From positions 1-20,236 of the IMG/VR virus record IMGVR_UViG_3300025141_001009: a stretch of 20,236 nt of DNA; one strand, given 5' to 3'. Origin of the DNA: a virus. Below the pieces are notes generated by a model. That model was not told where the DNA came from. It worked only from the letters and a program-made list of their open reading frames with translations, and did not search any database. Positions 13,929 through 19,815 of this stretch are shown in pieces; position 1 is the first letter of the stretch, and every line of letters starts with the position of its first letter. The position numbers were made by a program, and so were the translations under genes.

Positions 13929-13929
13929 A

Positions 13930-14076
13930 ATGACTACTGTACAAGTACAAGGCCTTCTGGCCGCCCGCAATAAAGAGCTTCGCACCCAACGTGAGTTCCA
14001 TGCAGCCCGACTGCGTGAACTGAACAAGCACGTGGGGACTACCTACACCTACCGTGGTGTGTCCTACACTAAATAA
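13930..14076 (+). CDS. 48-aa Arg-rich downstream peptide under the glutamine riboswitch
   Basis: An ATG seven bases after GGAG opens 48 codons to TAA 14074-14076, followed at once by a terminator, so this is a one-gene cassette. The product begins MTTVQVQGLLAARNKELRTQ and is basic, with regularly spaced Arg in a predicted helix (residues 9-33), then TYTYRGVSYTK. YRGVSY recalls the short cyanobacterial DUF4278 motif. The spaced-Arg helix recalls glutamine synthetase inactivating factors (IF7/IF17), which glutamine riboswitches control in host cyanobacteria. That resemblance is from memory and unaligned. It may act on host nitrogen assimilation, but the function is unproven. Confidence 0.75.
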   Translation: MTTVQVQGLLAARNKELRTQREFHAARLRELNKHVGTTYTYRGVSYTK

Positions 14077-14083
14077 CTTAAAC

Positions 14084-14111
14084 GCCCTGGCTATCGCCGG
14101 GGCTTTTTTTT
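14084..14111 (+). terminator. Rho-independent terminator of the riboswitch cassette
   Basis: GCCCTGGC (14084-14091), loop TATC, GCCGGGGC (14096-14103) with one T-G pair, then eight T. It closes the 48-aa peptide unit and lies just before the end of the convergent minus-strand propeller gene. The opposite strand has no T-run after the hairpin. Confidence 0.92.
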
Positions 14112-14116
14112 ATTCT

Positions 14117-15289
14117 TTACAACGCTTCCCTAATGGAATACATAAGGCTATTATCAGAACCAGCAGCTGCTGATGCTATAAACATATTGCGTCCATAAGC
14201 AACAGCCCGCCAACCACTTGTGTCTTGATCTCCTTGTGTTGCTGTCCAGTTAACGCCATCATCTGAATACATCACACGGTTGGATCCTGGGCCTGAGGAA
14301 ACCGCTACAAACTTATTGTCTCCATAAGCAACTCCATACCAGTAGTCTTCTGACGTGGCATCAGTTGCTGTCCAATTAATACCATCGTCGGAATAGCTTG
14401 CTCTATTTGTACCATCTACTGAGACAGTAACAAACCTACCATCCGAGATTGAACCAGAAGGGTTACCAAATGCAATTGCCCTACAATCAGCAGTTTCATC
14501 AGCAGCAGCAGTTTGTGTCCAACTAACACCATCACTAGAGTACATAATACGGTTAGTTCCAGACTTAGCAGTCGCTACAAACTTATCCCTACCATAGGCT
14601 ATAGATTGCCACTTATTAGCTGACACTGCTACTGAAGTCCAACTAATTCCATCATCTGAATACATAGCACGGCCTTCAGCCACTGCTACATATTTACCAT
14701 TACCGCAAGCTACACCTACCCACGCGTAATCATCTACAGGTGGAGCTAGTGTCCATGTTCTGCCATCTGGTGAAGTCATTACACGGTTAGTACCATTTCT
14801 AGCAACTGCTACAAATTGGCCACCTCCAAAAGTTAAAGCTCCCCAAGTATTATTTTGAGGTGGCTGCACTGCTATCCAGTGAGTACCATCAATTGAATAC
14901 ATCACTTCATTGTTGGCAGACGTAATTACAAATGCGCCGCCACCATAAGCTAATCCAGTCCAATCGTAGCTAGGAAGCTCTGGCCCTGCTTTCCAATTAA
15001 TTCCAGAAGTACCCGGATCACCTCCGCCCATTGAAACCCATTCCAGGCCATCCCAAATCACCATTGATCCAGTATCAACATCCCAGAAAATGTCGCCAAC
15101 CTGAGGATCTATAGGACGCTCACTTGAAGAACCCTTAGGCAATCCAAGTGTTTGACCAAAAGCTATGTCCACCACGGCGTAGTTATCGCCTGGTGTCTTC
15201 ATGAAGAACTCATCAGTCTTGACATTATAAACAAGCTCACGATAGCCTAAATTCTTTTGTACAGTATTAAGCATTTGCCTATGATTCAT
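14117..15289 (-). CDS. Seven-repeat Asp-box beta-propeller, probable tail fibre or adhesin
   Basis: 390 aa. The first 100 residues look like a phage fibre attachment module: helical MNHRQMLNTVQKNLG, then PQVGDIFWDVDTGSMVIWDG, the 'GDIWyDTdtg.lyvWdG' motif common in tail fibres. From about 112 come seven repeats of 37-48 residues with W-x-x-[VI]-A-[YF]-G, F-V-A-V and, in six, an Asp-box: SIDGTHW, SPDGRTW, SDDGISW, SSDGVSW, SDDGINW, SDDGVNW. The seventh repeat stops before its Asp-box, while an isolated GINWKAG precedes the first repeat, so the N-terminal strand probably closes the last blade. It likely binds a host surface glycan. Asp-boxes are structural and do not prove sialidase activity. 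Confidence 0.82.
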   Translation of the reverse strand: MNHRQMLNTVQKNLGYRELVYNVKTDEFFMKTPGDNYAVVDIAFGQTLGLPKGSSSERPIDPQVGDIFWDVDTGSMVIWDGLEWVSMGGGDPGTSGINWKAGPELPSYDWTGLAYGGGAFVITSANNEVMYSIDGTHWIAVQPPQNNTWGALTFGGGQFVAVARNGTNRVMTSPDGRTWTLAPPVDDYAWVGVACGNGKYVAVAEGRAMYSDDGISWTSVAVSANKWQSIAYGRDKFVATAKSGTNRIMYSSDGVSWTQTAAADETADCRAIAFGNPSGSISDGRFVTVSVDGTNRASYSDDGINWTATDATSEDYWYGVAYGDNKFVAVSSGPGSNRVMYSDDGVNWTATQGDQDTSGWRAVAYGRNMFIASAAAGSDNSLMYSIREAL

Positions 15290-15405
15290 ATACTATTACT
15301 ATTTTAGCCATTCCAGATATTTAATTGTCTTCACCATAGTTCACATTTAATACGTTAAAATTAATTAACGCAAACAATTGGTTTGCACACTATATACTAA
15401 ATAAA
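15290..15405. promoter_or_regulatory. Divergent regulatory region with inverted repeat GCAAAC-N5-GTTTGC and TATACT box
   Basis: This 116-base AT-rich gap separates the propeller gene (minus) from the barrel gene (plus). GCAAAC (15370-15375) and GTTTGC (15381-15386) form an inverted repeat, an operator-like site. TATACT (15393-15398) is a good -10 only seven bases before ATG 15406, implying a leaderless or very short-leader mRNA. CTAAATAAA before the ATG also resembles a T4-type late promoter (TATAAATA). I see no further gene here. Confidence 0.45.
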
Positions 15406-15801
15406 ATGATTTCTATTCTTTCTAAGGCTGCTGCTGTTGTATGTGTATCCTGCCTTAGTGCTGGTTCTGCTGTAGCTGCTACTGCGCCTTACGTTAACAT
15501 CGAAAACAACTCTGGCTTCACTGGCCTTGATGAGTTCCTTGGTGGTGCTACTGACCTGCACGTAGGTGTTCAAACCGATCTGGGTGACTCCGGCCTGCTG
15601 TATCTGCAAGGTGGCCCCCGTCTCAACCACGTCAAAGATCAAGATATGAGCCAGGAGTATTCAGCTAAGCTGGGTGCAAGTGTGGATCTGTCTGACCAGT
15701 TCAATCTGTATGGCGAAATTCTTGCCGTTACTAACGACAAAGAATTCACTACTGATACCCTTTCCCTTGGTACTAAGGTCGGCGTTAAGTTCGTCTTCTG
15801 A
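15406..15801 (+). CDS. Small secreted outer-membrane beta-barrel-like protein
   Basis: 131 aa with a clear signal peptide (MISILSKAAAVVCVSCLSAG then SAVAA, cleavage near 25). The mature part has alternating polar/hydrophobic strands (DLHVGVQTDLG, GLLYLQGGPRLN, SAKLGASVDLS, NLYGEILAVTN, LSLGTKVGVKFVF). It ends in Phe, the outer-membrane beta-signal. Length allows about 6-8 strands. Proteins with a similar VNIENNSGF start occur in cyanophages as I recall. Codon use (many CTG, GTC, GGC) is more biased than in neighbouring genes, suggesting strong expression or recent host origin. It is a + strand single-gene cassette with its own promoter-like region and terminator among minus-strand genes. It may alter host surface permeability or block superinfection; neither is shown. 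Confidence 0.75.
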   Translation: MISILSKAAAVVCVSCLSAGSAVAATAPYVNIENNSGFTGLDEFLGGATDLHVGVQTDLGDSGLLYLQGGPRLNHVKDQDMSQEYSAKLGASVDLSDQFNLYGEILAVTNDKEFTTDTLSLGTKVGVKFVF

Positions 15802-15818
15802 TCTACATATATAAATCC

Positions 15819-15842
15819 CCCCTGCTAACGCAGGGGTTTTTT
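15819..15842 (+). terminator. Rho-independent terminator after the barrel-like gene
   Basis: CCCCTGC (15819-15825), loop TAAC, GCAGGGG (15830-15836), then six T. The seven-bp GC stem is perfect. It also lies between convergent genes, nine bases before the end of the minus-strand gene at 15851. Confidence 0.93.
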
Positions 15843-15850
15843 AATGTTTT

Positions 15851-16159
15851 TTATTTATCGAAAGCCTGTGTAAGACTTGGCTTGTAAGTACCTTCCTGCC
15901 TTAGTGATTTACTACGCTGCAACTTAGCGCCTTTATCACGCAGACGCTGCTGCTGAATTCCAATACCTTGTGAGAACCCACCAGTACCATCGCGGCGGTT
16001 CTGTGTCTTCATTGGGCGATTTTCTTCCCATGCCTGCTGACCACGCCACTGCTTAACTTTAGATACAGCACGTTGACGGTCACTTGATTTCCACTGCGAA
16101 CGGTCTTCAGCCTTAAGCCTACGTTTGTCAACTGGATTATTTCTTAAATTTACAGCCAC
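15851..16159 (-). CDS. Basic Gln/Arg-rich small protein, unknown
   Basis: 102 aa, starting at GTG 16159; an in-frame TAA lies five codons upstream and there is no ATG. It is strongly basic and low in hydrophobics (VDKRRLKAEDRSQWKSSDRQ, then RNR/RQQ-type stretches), suggesting a nucleic-acid-binding or intrinsically disordered protein, perhaps packaged with DNA or in the connector. It is last in the minus-strand run from 19764. An inverted repeat sits directly against the start codon. No family is recognised. Confidence 0.6.
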   Translation of the reverse strand: MAVNLRNNPVDKRRLKAEDRSQWKSSDRQRAVSKVKQWRGQQAWEENRPMKTQNRRDGTGGFSQGIGIQQQRLRDKGAKLQRSKSLRQEGTYKPSLTQAFDK

Positions 16160-16183
16160 AGGGATAGCACATTATATATCCCT
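16160..16183 (-). promoter_or_regulatory. 7-bp inverted repeat with TATAAT box abutting a GTG start
   Basis: AGGGATA (16160-16166) and TATCCCT (16177-16183) are exact reverse complements; the GTG of the minus-strand gene begins at 16159. On the minus strand a perfect TATAAT (16176-16171) begins the spacer. It may be an operator over a short-leader promoter or a hairpin controlling initiation. Confidence 0.45.
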
Positions 16184-16192
16184 ATTATATGA

Positions 16193-16432
16193 TTACTGAA
16201 TACCCAATGTCACTTGGCACTGCTTAATTGCTTGAGCCATTGGTTGCATTGTCTGGGCTAAATACACACCAGCGGAAGTATCTAATTCTGTAATTCTTTC
16301 ATCTAGTACCTTAGCTTTCTCCTCAAGTGCAGCAATCTTTTCGTCTTGCTTGCTTGTAATTACTTGGGTGCTCTTTAGAGAGACAAGCACCGCCACAACA
16401 GGTCCAACGATTGCGTAAATAAGTGGTTCCAT
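16193..16432 (-). CDS. N-terminal TM plus coiled-coil protein (i-spanin or anchor candidate)
   Basis: 79 aa. Residues 3-19 form one membrane segment (PLIYAIVGPVVAVLVSL) with no cleavage site. Residues 28-51 are heptad-rich (QDEKIAALEEKAKVLDERIT), predicting a coiled coil in the periplasm or cytoplasm. The layout fits inner-membrane spanins and some phage lysis proteins; a holin-like gene lies in the same run at 19528. I could not find an outer spanin partner immediately beside it. Confidence 0.6.
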   Translation of the reverse strand: MEPLIYAIVGPVVAVLVSLKSTQVITSKQDEKIAALEEKAKVLDERITELDTSAGVYLAQTMQPMAQAIKQCQVTLGIQ

Positions 16433-16466
16433 ATTATTGGTTTAACTATCTGTAGTCTACTAAAAA

Positions 16467-16805
16467 TTACATCAACATGAGACCATCGTCTTCAAGGTCA
16501 TCGTCTTCATACCCTTCGTCCATAATGTCCGTTGATATATCTTCGCCATCATCTGATAACTCCAAGAGTGTCACAAACGTTTCTTCACTTATGATTTCAG
16601 GCAGACCATGGGAAGTTTCTTCAATTTTAAATATAATTCCATTTTCCTGCAGCGTACTTTGTATCCCGTTCTTCTGTTCCATTCTACTTTTTAACAGCTT
16701 TAGTGCAGTCTTCTCCAGTGCTGGTCTAGACATTCGCCCTACCTCGTATCTAGCACGTTGCAGGGCAAACCTTTGTTCTATCGATAAGGTTGATGTGTCG
16801 GTCAT
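16467..16805 (-). CDS. nblA-like: NblA-like phycobilisome degradation protein with long acidic C-terminal extension
   Basis: 112 aa. Residues 6-57 match NblA, the small adaptor that feeds phycobilisomes to Clp protease in nitrogen-starved cyanobacteria. The pattern is TLSIEQRFALQ..R..V..MSR..LE......L...M...N.......G, collinear and gap-free with host NblA as I recall it (LSxEQxFxLQ, then xSRxxLExL). Host NblA is about 55-65 aa; this one continues with FKIEETSHG and a very acidic tail (84-112, YEDDDLEDDGLMLM). Phage NblA would free amino acids and reduce light harvesting. It has a GAGGA Shine-Dalgarno six bases upstream, unusual here. It lies in the late minus-strand run. The family call is from pattern only. 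Confidence 0.72.
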   Translation of the reverse strand: MTDTSTLSIEQRFALQRARYEVGRMSRPALEKTALKLLKSRMEQKNGIQSTLQENGIIFKIEETSHGLPEIISEETFVTLLELSDDGEDISTDIMDEGYEDDDLEDDGLMLM

Positions 16806-16950
16806 TTAATTCCTCGGTCCATTCTTCAATTAATTCTTTAGCAACTTCACTATAGAATTCTTGTTGCTGATACCAGCATAGCCAACTTTCGCTGCCTTTG
16901 GAGTGATTGCATTCTGTCTCAGCTGTAGTCGATCCGGCAGAAGCTGACGA
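16750..16950 (-). other. Coding-like open frame without a start codon, between oxygenase and NblA-like genes
   Basis: An open minus-strand frame of 66 codons (TAA at 16953-16951, TAG at 16752-16750) fills the 113-base gap and overlaps both neighbours. Its product looks protein-like, not random: SESWLCWYQQQEFYSEVAKE, then LIEEWTEELNDRHINL. It has no ATG, GTG or TTG. An ATG exists in a neighbouring frame at about 16911 (MQSLQRQRK), so one base change or a +1 shift could join them. It may be a frameshifted gene, a programmed frameshift product of the oxygenase gene, a non-canonical start, or chance. Confidence 0.4.
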
Positions 16951-17548
16951 TTAAATACCTTTCACCTGAAGTAATGGGACGACCTCCATGCTTATGTGTC
17001 AAAGCACCGGGGTGAAATGCAACCTCTCCTTGTTTACCTTTGAGTAATGTCTTGTGCTCTGGAAAGAATGTACCGCCGCCTACGTAGTCTGTTGGTGCAG
17101 ATAAAGTGACCAACGAAGTGAACGTTGAAGCGTCGTGATGTAGCTTCAATGAACCTTGTATATCTGGATTGTATCTAATAATAAATGTCTCACACTTCAA
17201 TCTTTTCTTGTTGATTGTAGTGTCATACAAACTATCAACAGTTGGTACAATTATATTTTTTATAGTACTCGCGTATATCTCAGCTAAATCTTTATTGAAA
17301 TTTTCAATTAAAACATCGTTAGTTGGATAGTTCTCGTGTCTACCTTCTGTCCAATTATCGAAAGTCTTGAGTTCTGCTAGCAGGTCATTACAGAACTTGC
17401 TAGAAAACAAGGGCATAGTATAGACACCAAAGCACGGGTTGTCTGCTATTAATTTGTATTCATAGCCGCTTGACAGCAACTCAGGTGCTAGAAATAAATC
17501 ATCCCAGCCATCATCTTCGTAATTTAATACGGTATTCTTTTCTTCCAT
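16919..17548 (-). CDS. 2-oxoglutarate/Fe(II)-dependent oxygenase (prolyl/lysyl hydroxylase-like)
   Basis: 209 aa. Likely hydroxylates a protein or other substrate using Fe(II), oxygen and 2-oxoglutarate. The double-stranded beta-helix motifs are complete: KLHHDAS (135-141) gives the H137-x-D139 iron pair, GGGTFF (157-162) the turn, and HPGALTHKHGGRPITSGERY (179-198) gives distal His187 with Arg197 ten residues later for 2-oxoglutarate. ETFIIRYNPD precedes the HxD strand as in procollagen-lysine hydroxylase relatives. Such oxygenases are frequent in cyanophages. It sits 12 bases after the large Ig-like protein gene, so that virion protein, rich in Pro, is a possible substrate (inference). ATATAAATG at its start resembles a late promoter. 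Confidence 0.87.
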   Translation of the reverse strand: MEEKNTVLNYEDDGWDDLFLAPELLSSGYEYKLIADNPCFGVYTMPLFSSKFCNDLLAELKTFDNWTEGRHENYPTNDVLIENFNKDLAEIYASTIKNIIVPTVDSLYDTTINKKRLKCETFIIRYNPDIQGSLKLHHDASTFTSLVTLSAPTDYVGGGTFFPEHKTLLKGKQGEVAFHPGALTHKHGGRPITSGERYLIVSFCRIDYS

Positions 17549-17560
17549 TTATATAGTTTA

Positions 17561-19225
17561 CTACTCAACCAAGTAAACTGTGGCTACTGAGCTGCCAGGT
17601 GAATCCGATGAATAAGCACTGGTGATATCACACTGAACTTGTACTGAACCTGGATAGGCTCCTTCAATATTTACGGTCACAGATTGATACCAATTGCCGC
17701 CAACGATTGTTGCTTGTCCATTTCTGATTGACCAAGCGTATACAAGATCTGTTGCATCGCCTGTGGTTACAGCAGTGAAATCTAGTTGGTCATATGCCGC
17801 TGCTGATGCACTTGCAGGACTAATGCTTACATCACCAATGGTTGTTGGTTCGACAACTGGTCCAAGTCTGTTGGATGTTTCTGTCCATAGTTCTTCGCCG
17901 TCATCGTCTCTAATCAGCACAAGGAATCCAAGCCATTTACCTAAGTCCTGTGCATATACTTCAGCATGATTAGGTCCAGTTGGGACAGTACCTTGAGGAA
18001 AGACTGCAGGGTTAGTGCGAAGCCCATTGTCATACACTGATTCCATATAAGTCACAATGACTGGATTATTTCCACCAGTGAATGTGGGGTCACCGCAAGT
18101 TATTGTGGTGCCGACAACAGGCACACCTGTCAGGACTGGTTGTTCTGTAACGACTAACGGTTGTATGACAGTCTTTGCACCTGTATAAGAAGGAACTTCA
18201 ACGCCATTTGCATCTGTAGCGCGGCTTACGATTCGTATCTGCATCACCCCCAAGGGGAGTAAATAAGATACTTCATTCTTAGCATTTGTAGTAGTAACCC
18301 ATTCAAGCTGGTTCCATGACCCACCGTTTACTGTGGTATATTCCCATCTATATACATATGTAACTGGCTCCGCACCACCTGTATAGCTTGCTGTTAGTGC
18401 AGTTACAGTTTCACCAACTTTGAATAGCTGCCCAGCTGGCCAGTTAGCACCACCGTTCGGGGCAATTTCAAGTGGAGGAGCAACTGGGTGTACGGGTCCA
18501 ACGAGGTTACCGAAGCTGGATAGGCTGTTTTGAGGATCACTTGCATCTCTAACTCTAAGTCCTAATTGAATCACATGACCAACTAAACTTGCGCTATCAA
18601 TAAGAAATTCTGGAACAGTGTCCACTTCCCCGTCCCAATTGCTATCCCAGCTTGTAGGAACCCAATCAGCAGCACCGTCTAATTTATGTTGCCATTTGAA
18701 TTGATAATTATATGGCAGTGTTCCGCCAGTCCACGTTGGTACTTGTGTGGCATAAGCAGTGGTTCCAACTTCTAATGGACTTTCAATTTGAGGTGCACCG
18801 TGAACTGTTAATGGTAAAGTTGGAAGTGGTAGACCATCGTATCGCTGTAGCCAACCTTGACGGGGAACATATTCGTAGTCATTGTATTCTGTAGAACCTG
18901 CAACGACTGCAGGTAATGTTCCTGCTACTACAATAATCGCCCTTGTTGCATACTTCCCTTCATTGTCCTTGTCAAATTCAATTTCATTATTATCTAAATC
19001 AATACGCAGCTCCATTTGATTAGAGGATGTTGCGATGTATAGTTCATAATTTTCTAAGCTAGCTGCAATGTCTACACGAGCACAGCCTTCATAGACCTTT
19101 GTTTTGTCATACCACCACATAGGCACATCCCAATGACAGGGATGCGTTGGTACTACAAGTGTTAACTCAGTACCGGTTTGTTCCAGCACTGTATTAAAGC
19201 CGTGGATTTTAATTGAGCTTGCCAT
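17561..19225 (-). CDS. Large multi-domain Ig-like virion protein
   Basis: 554 aa. Residues 1-110 form a distinct N-terminal domain (HPCHWDVPMWWYDKTKVYEG). Then at least three related beta-sandwich units follow, each with P-x-x-x-x-x-x-x-VG-T/E-T opening and a TGG-x-x-P loop: VGTTAYATQVPTWTGGTLPY, VGETVTALTASYTGGAEPVT, VGTTITCGDPTFTGGNNPVI. A final Ig/PKD-like domain starts at ISPASASAAAYDQLDFTAVT. The repeats resemble Ig-like displays on phage heads, tails and fibres that bind surface glycans. No signal peptide. It is followed by the oxygenase and preceded, four bases away, by a small helical protein. The exact virion location is unknown. Confidence 0.75.
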   Translation of the reverse strand: MASSIKIHGFNTVLEQTGTELTLVVPTHPCHWDVPMWWYDKTKVYEGCARVDIAASLENYELYIATSSNQMELRIDLDNNEIEFDKDNEGKYATRAIIVVAGTLPAVVAGSTEYNDYEYVPRQGWLQRYDGLPLPTLPLTVHGAPQIESPLEVGTTAYATQVPTWTGGTLPYNYQFKWQHKLDGAADWVPTSWDSNWDGEVDTVPEFLIDSASLVGHVIQLGLRVRDASDPQNSLSSFGNLVGPVHPVAPPLEIAPNGGANWPAGQLFKVGETVTALTASYTGGAEPVTYVYRWEYTTVNGGSWNQLEWVTTTNAKNEVSYLLPLGVMQIRIVSRATDANGVEVPSYTGAKTVIQPLVVTEQPVLTGVPVVGTTITCGDPTFTGGNNPVIVTYMESVYDNGLRTNPAVFPQGTVPTGPNHAEVYAQDLGKWLGFLVLIRDDDGEELWTETSNRLGPVVEPTTIGDVSISPASASAAAYDQLDFTAVTTGDATDLVYAWSIRNGQATIVGGNWYQSVTVNIEGAYPGSVQVQCDITSAYSSDSPGSSVATVYLVE

Positions 19226-19229
19226 TGTT

Positions 19230-19499
19230 TTAGTTGTTAGCTTGTAGGTGCGCCATTTCGGCGTGCATTAAATCACTGAGGTTTGCTACTTGTGCACAGG
19301 CACTAAGGATCAAGCCGCGTTGGTTTGGTGTTAAGTCTGCATCCAGGGCATCTTCTGATAGCACTTGTGCAATAGTTCCCATTGACATAATCAATGCAGG
19401 TAACCCCCAGCGCTCAACTAATGAATTCATTGCTGAAAGTAAAGGGTCTTCACCAGATTCCACTGCTTTCCAAAAATCCTCTCTTGCCTGTACATCCAT
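19230..19499 (-). CDS. Small helical protein, unknown (late region)
   Basis: 89 aa, all-helical in character (REDFWKAVESGEDPLLSAMN, then LPALIMSMGTIAQVLSEDAL and CAQVANLSDLMHAEMAHL). It has no membrane segment long enough to be sure, and no motif I know. It ends four bases before the Ig-like gene, so the two are co-translated. It may be a chaperone or structural partner for that protein, by position only. The complete mirror frame on the other strand is a shadow. Confidence 0.65.
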   Translation of the reverse strand: MDVQAREDFWKAVESGEDPLLSAMNSLVERWGLPALIMSMGTIAQVLSEDALDADLTPNQRGLILSACAQVANLSDLMHAEMAHLQANN

Positions 19500-19527
19500 A
19501 TGAATACCTTATGTTATATCTATTTTA

Positions 19528-19764
19528 CTAGAAATCTTCATCATCTTGTTTGAGTTTCTTCTTTGGTTTTTCTTTCTGAACTCTAGTGATACCGTAACTA
19601 GCAAGTACTGTCGTGACTAAGGAGCTGATGAATGCTGCATCGACGTTAGATGCTAGTCCAAAGTAGCTAGCAGTCAGCACAGATAGTGCCCACACCAGCA
19701 CACCAGCGGGGGCAAGATTAACTACTAGGTCTTTTATGAGACCATCCTTAGGTTTAAATCGCAT
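19528..19764 (-). CDS. Holin-like two-TM membrane protein
   Basis: 78 aa. A short charged N-terminus (MRFKPKDGLIKD) is followed by two hydrophobic helices (about 13-36, LVVNLAPAGVLVWALSVLTA; about 43-60, AAFISSLVTTVLASYG) and a charged tail (KEKPKKKLKQDDEDF). Two helices with a highly charged C-terminus is the class II holin plan. The gene begins the minus-strand run and diverges from secreted-protein genes on its right. An endolysin is not in the window, so lysis function is likely but not proven. Confidence 0.65.
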   Translation of the reverse strand: MRFKPKDGLIKDLVVNLAPAGVLVWALSVLTASYFGLASNVDAAFISSLVTTVLASYGITRVQKEKPKKKLKQDDEDF

Positions 19765-19815
19765 AAAGAATTAAGGATACAATAGATACAGCTGCGTTAG
19801 TCATTGTGAATAAGA
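19765..19815. promoter_or_regulatory. Divergent gap between holin-like and secreted-protein genes
   Basis: A 51-base gap that must serve two divergent genes. TACAAT (within GGATACAATAG, about 19776-19781) is a -10-like hexamer for the + strand. No convincing -35 or inverted repeat is visible. Confidence 0.3.

Noticed and set aside
14084-14111. Bidirectional terminator serving the propeller gene as well
   Set aside because: The opposite strand has no T-run after the hairpin, so only + strand termination is supported.
16477-16809. Ser-rich + strand frame opposite the NblA-like gene
   Set aside because: It is the mirror of acidic Asp/Glu codons and has no recognisable features, while the minus frame matches NblA.
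19234-19503. Complete + strand frame opposite the small helical protein
   Set aside because: It mirrors the minus-strand gene almost exactly; the minus frame is packed four bases from its neighbour and has better protein composition.
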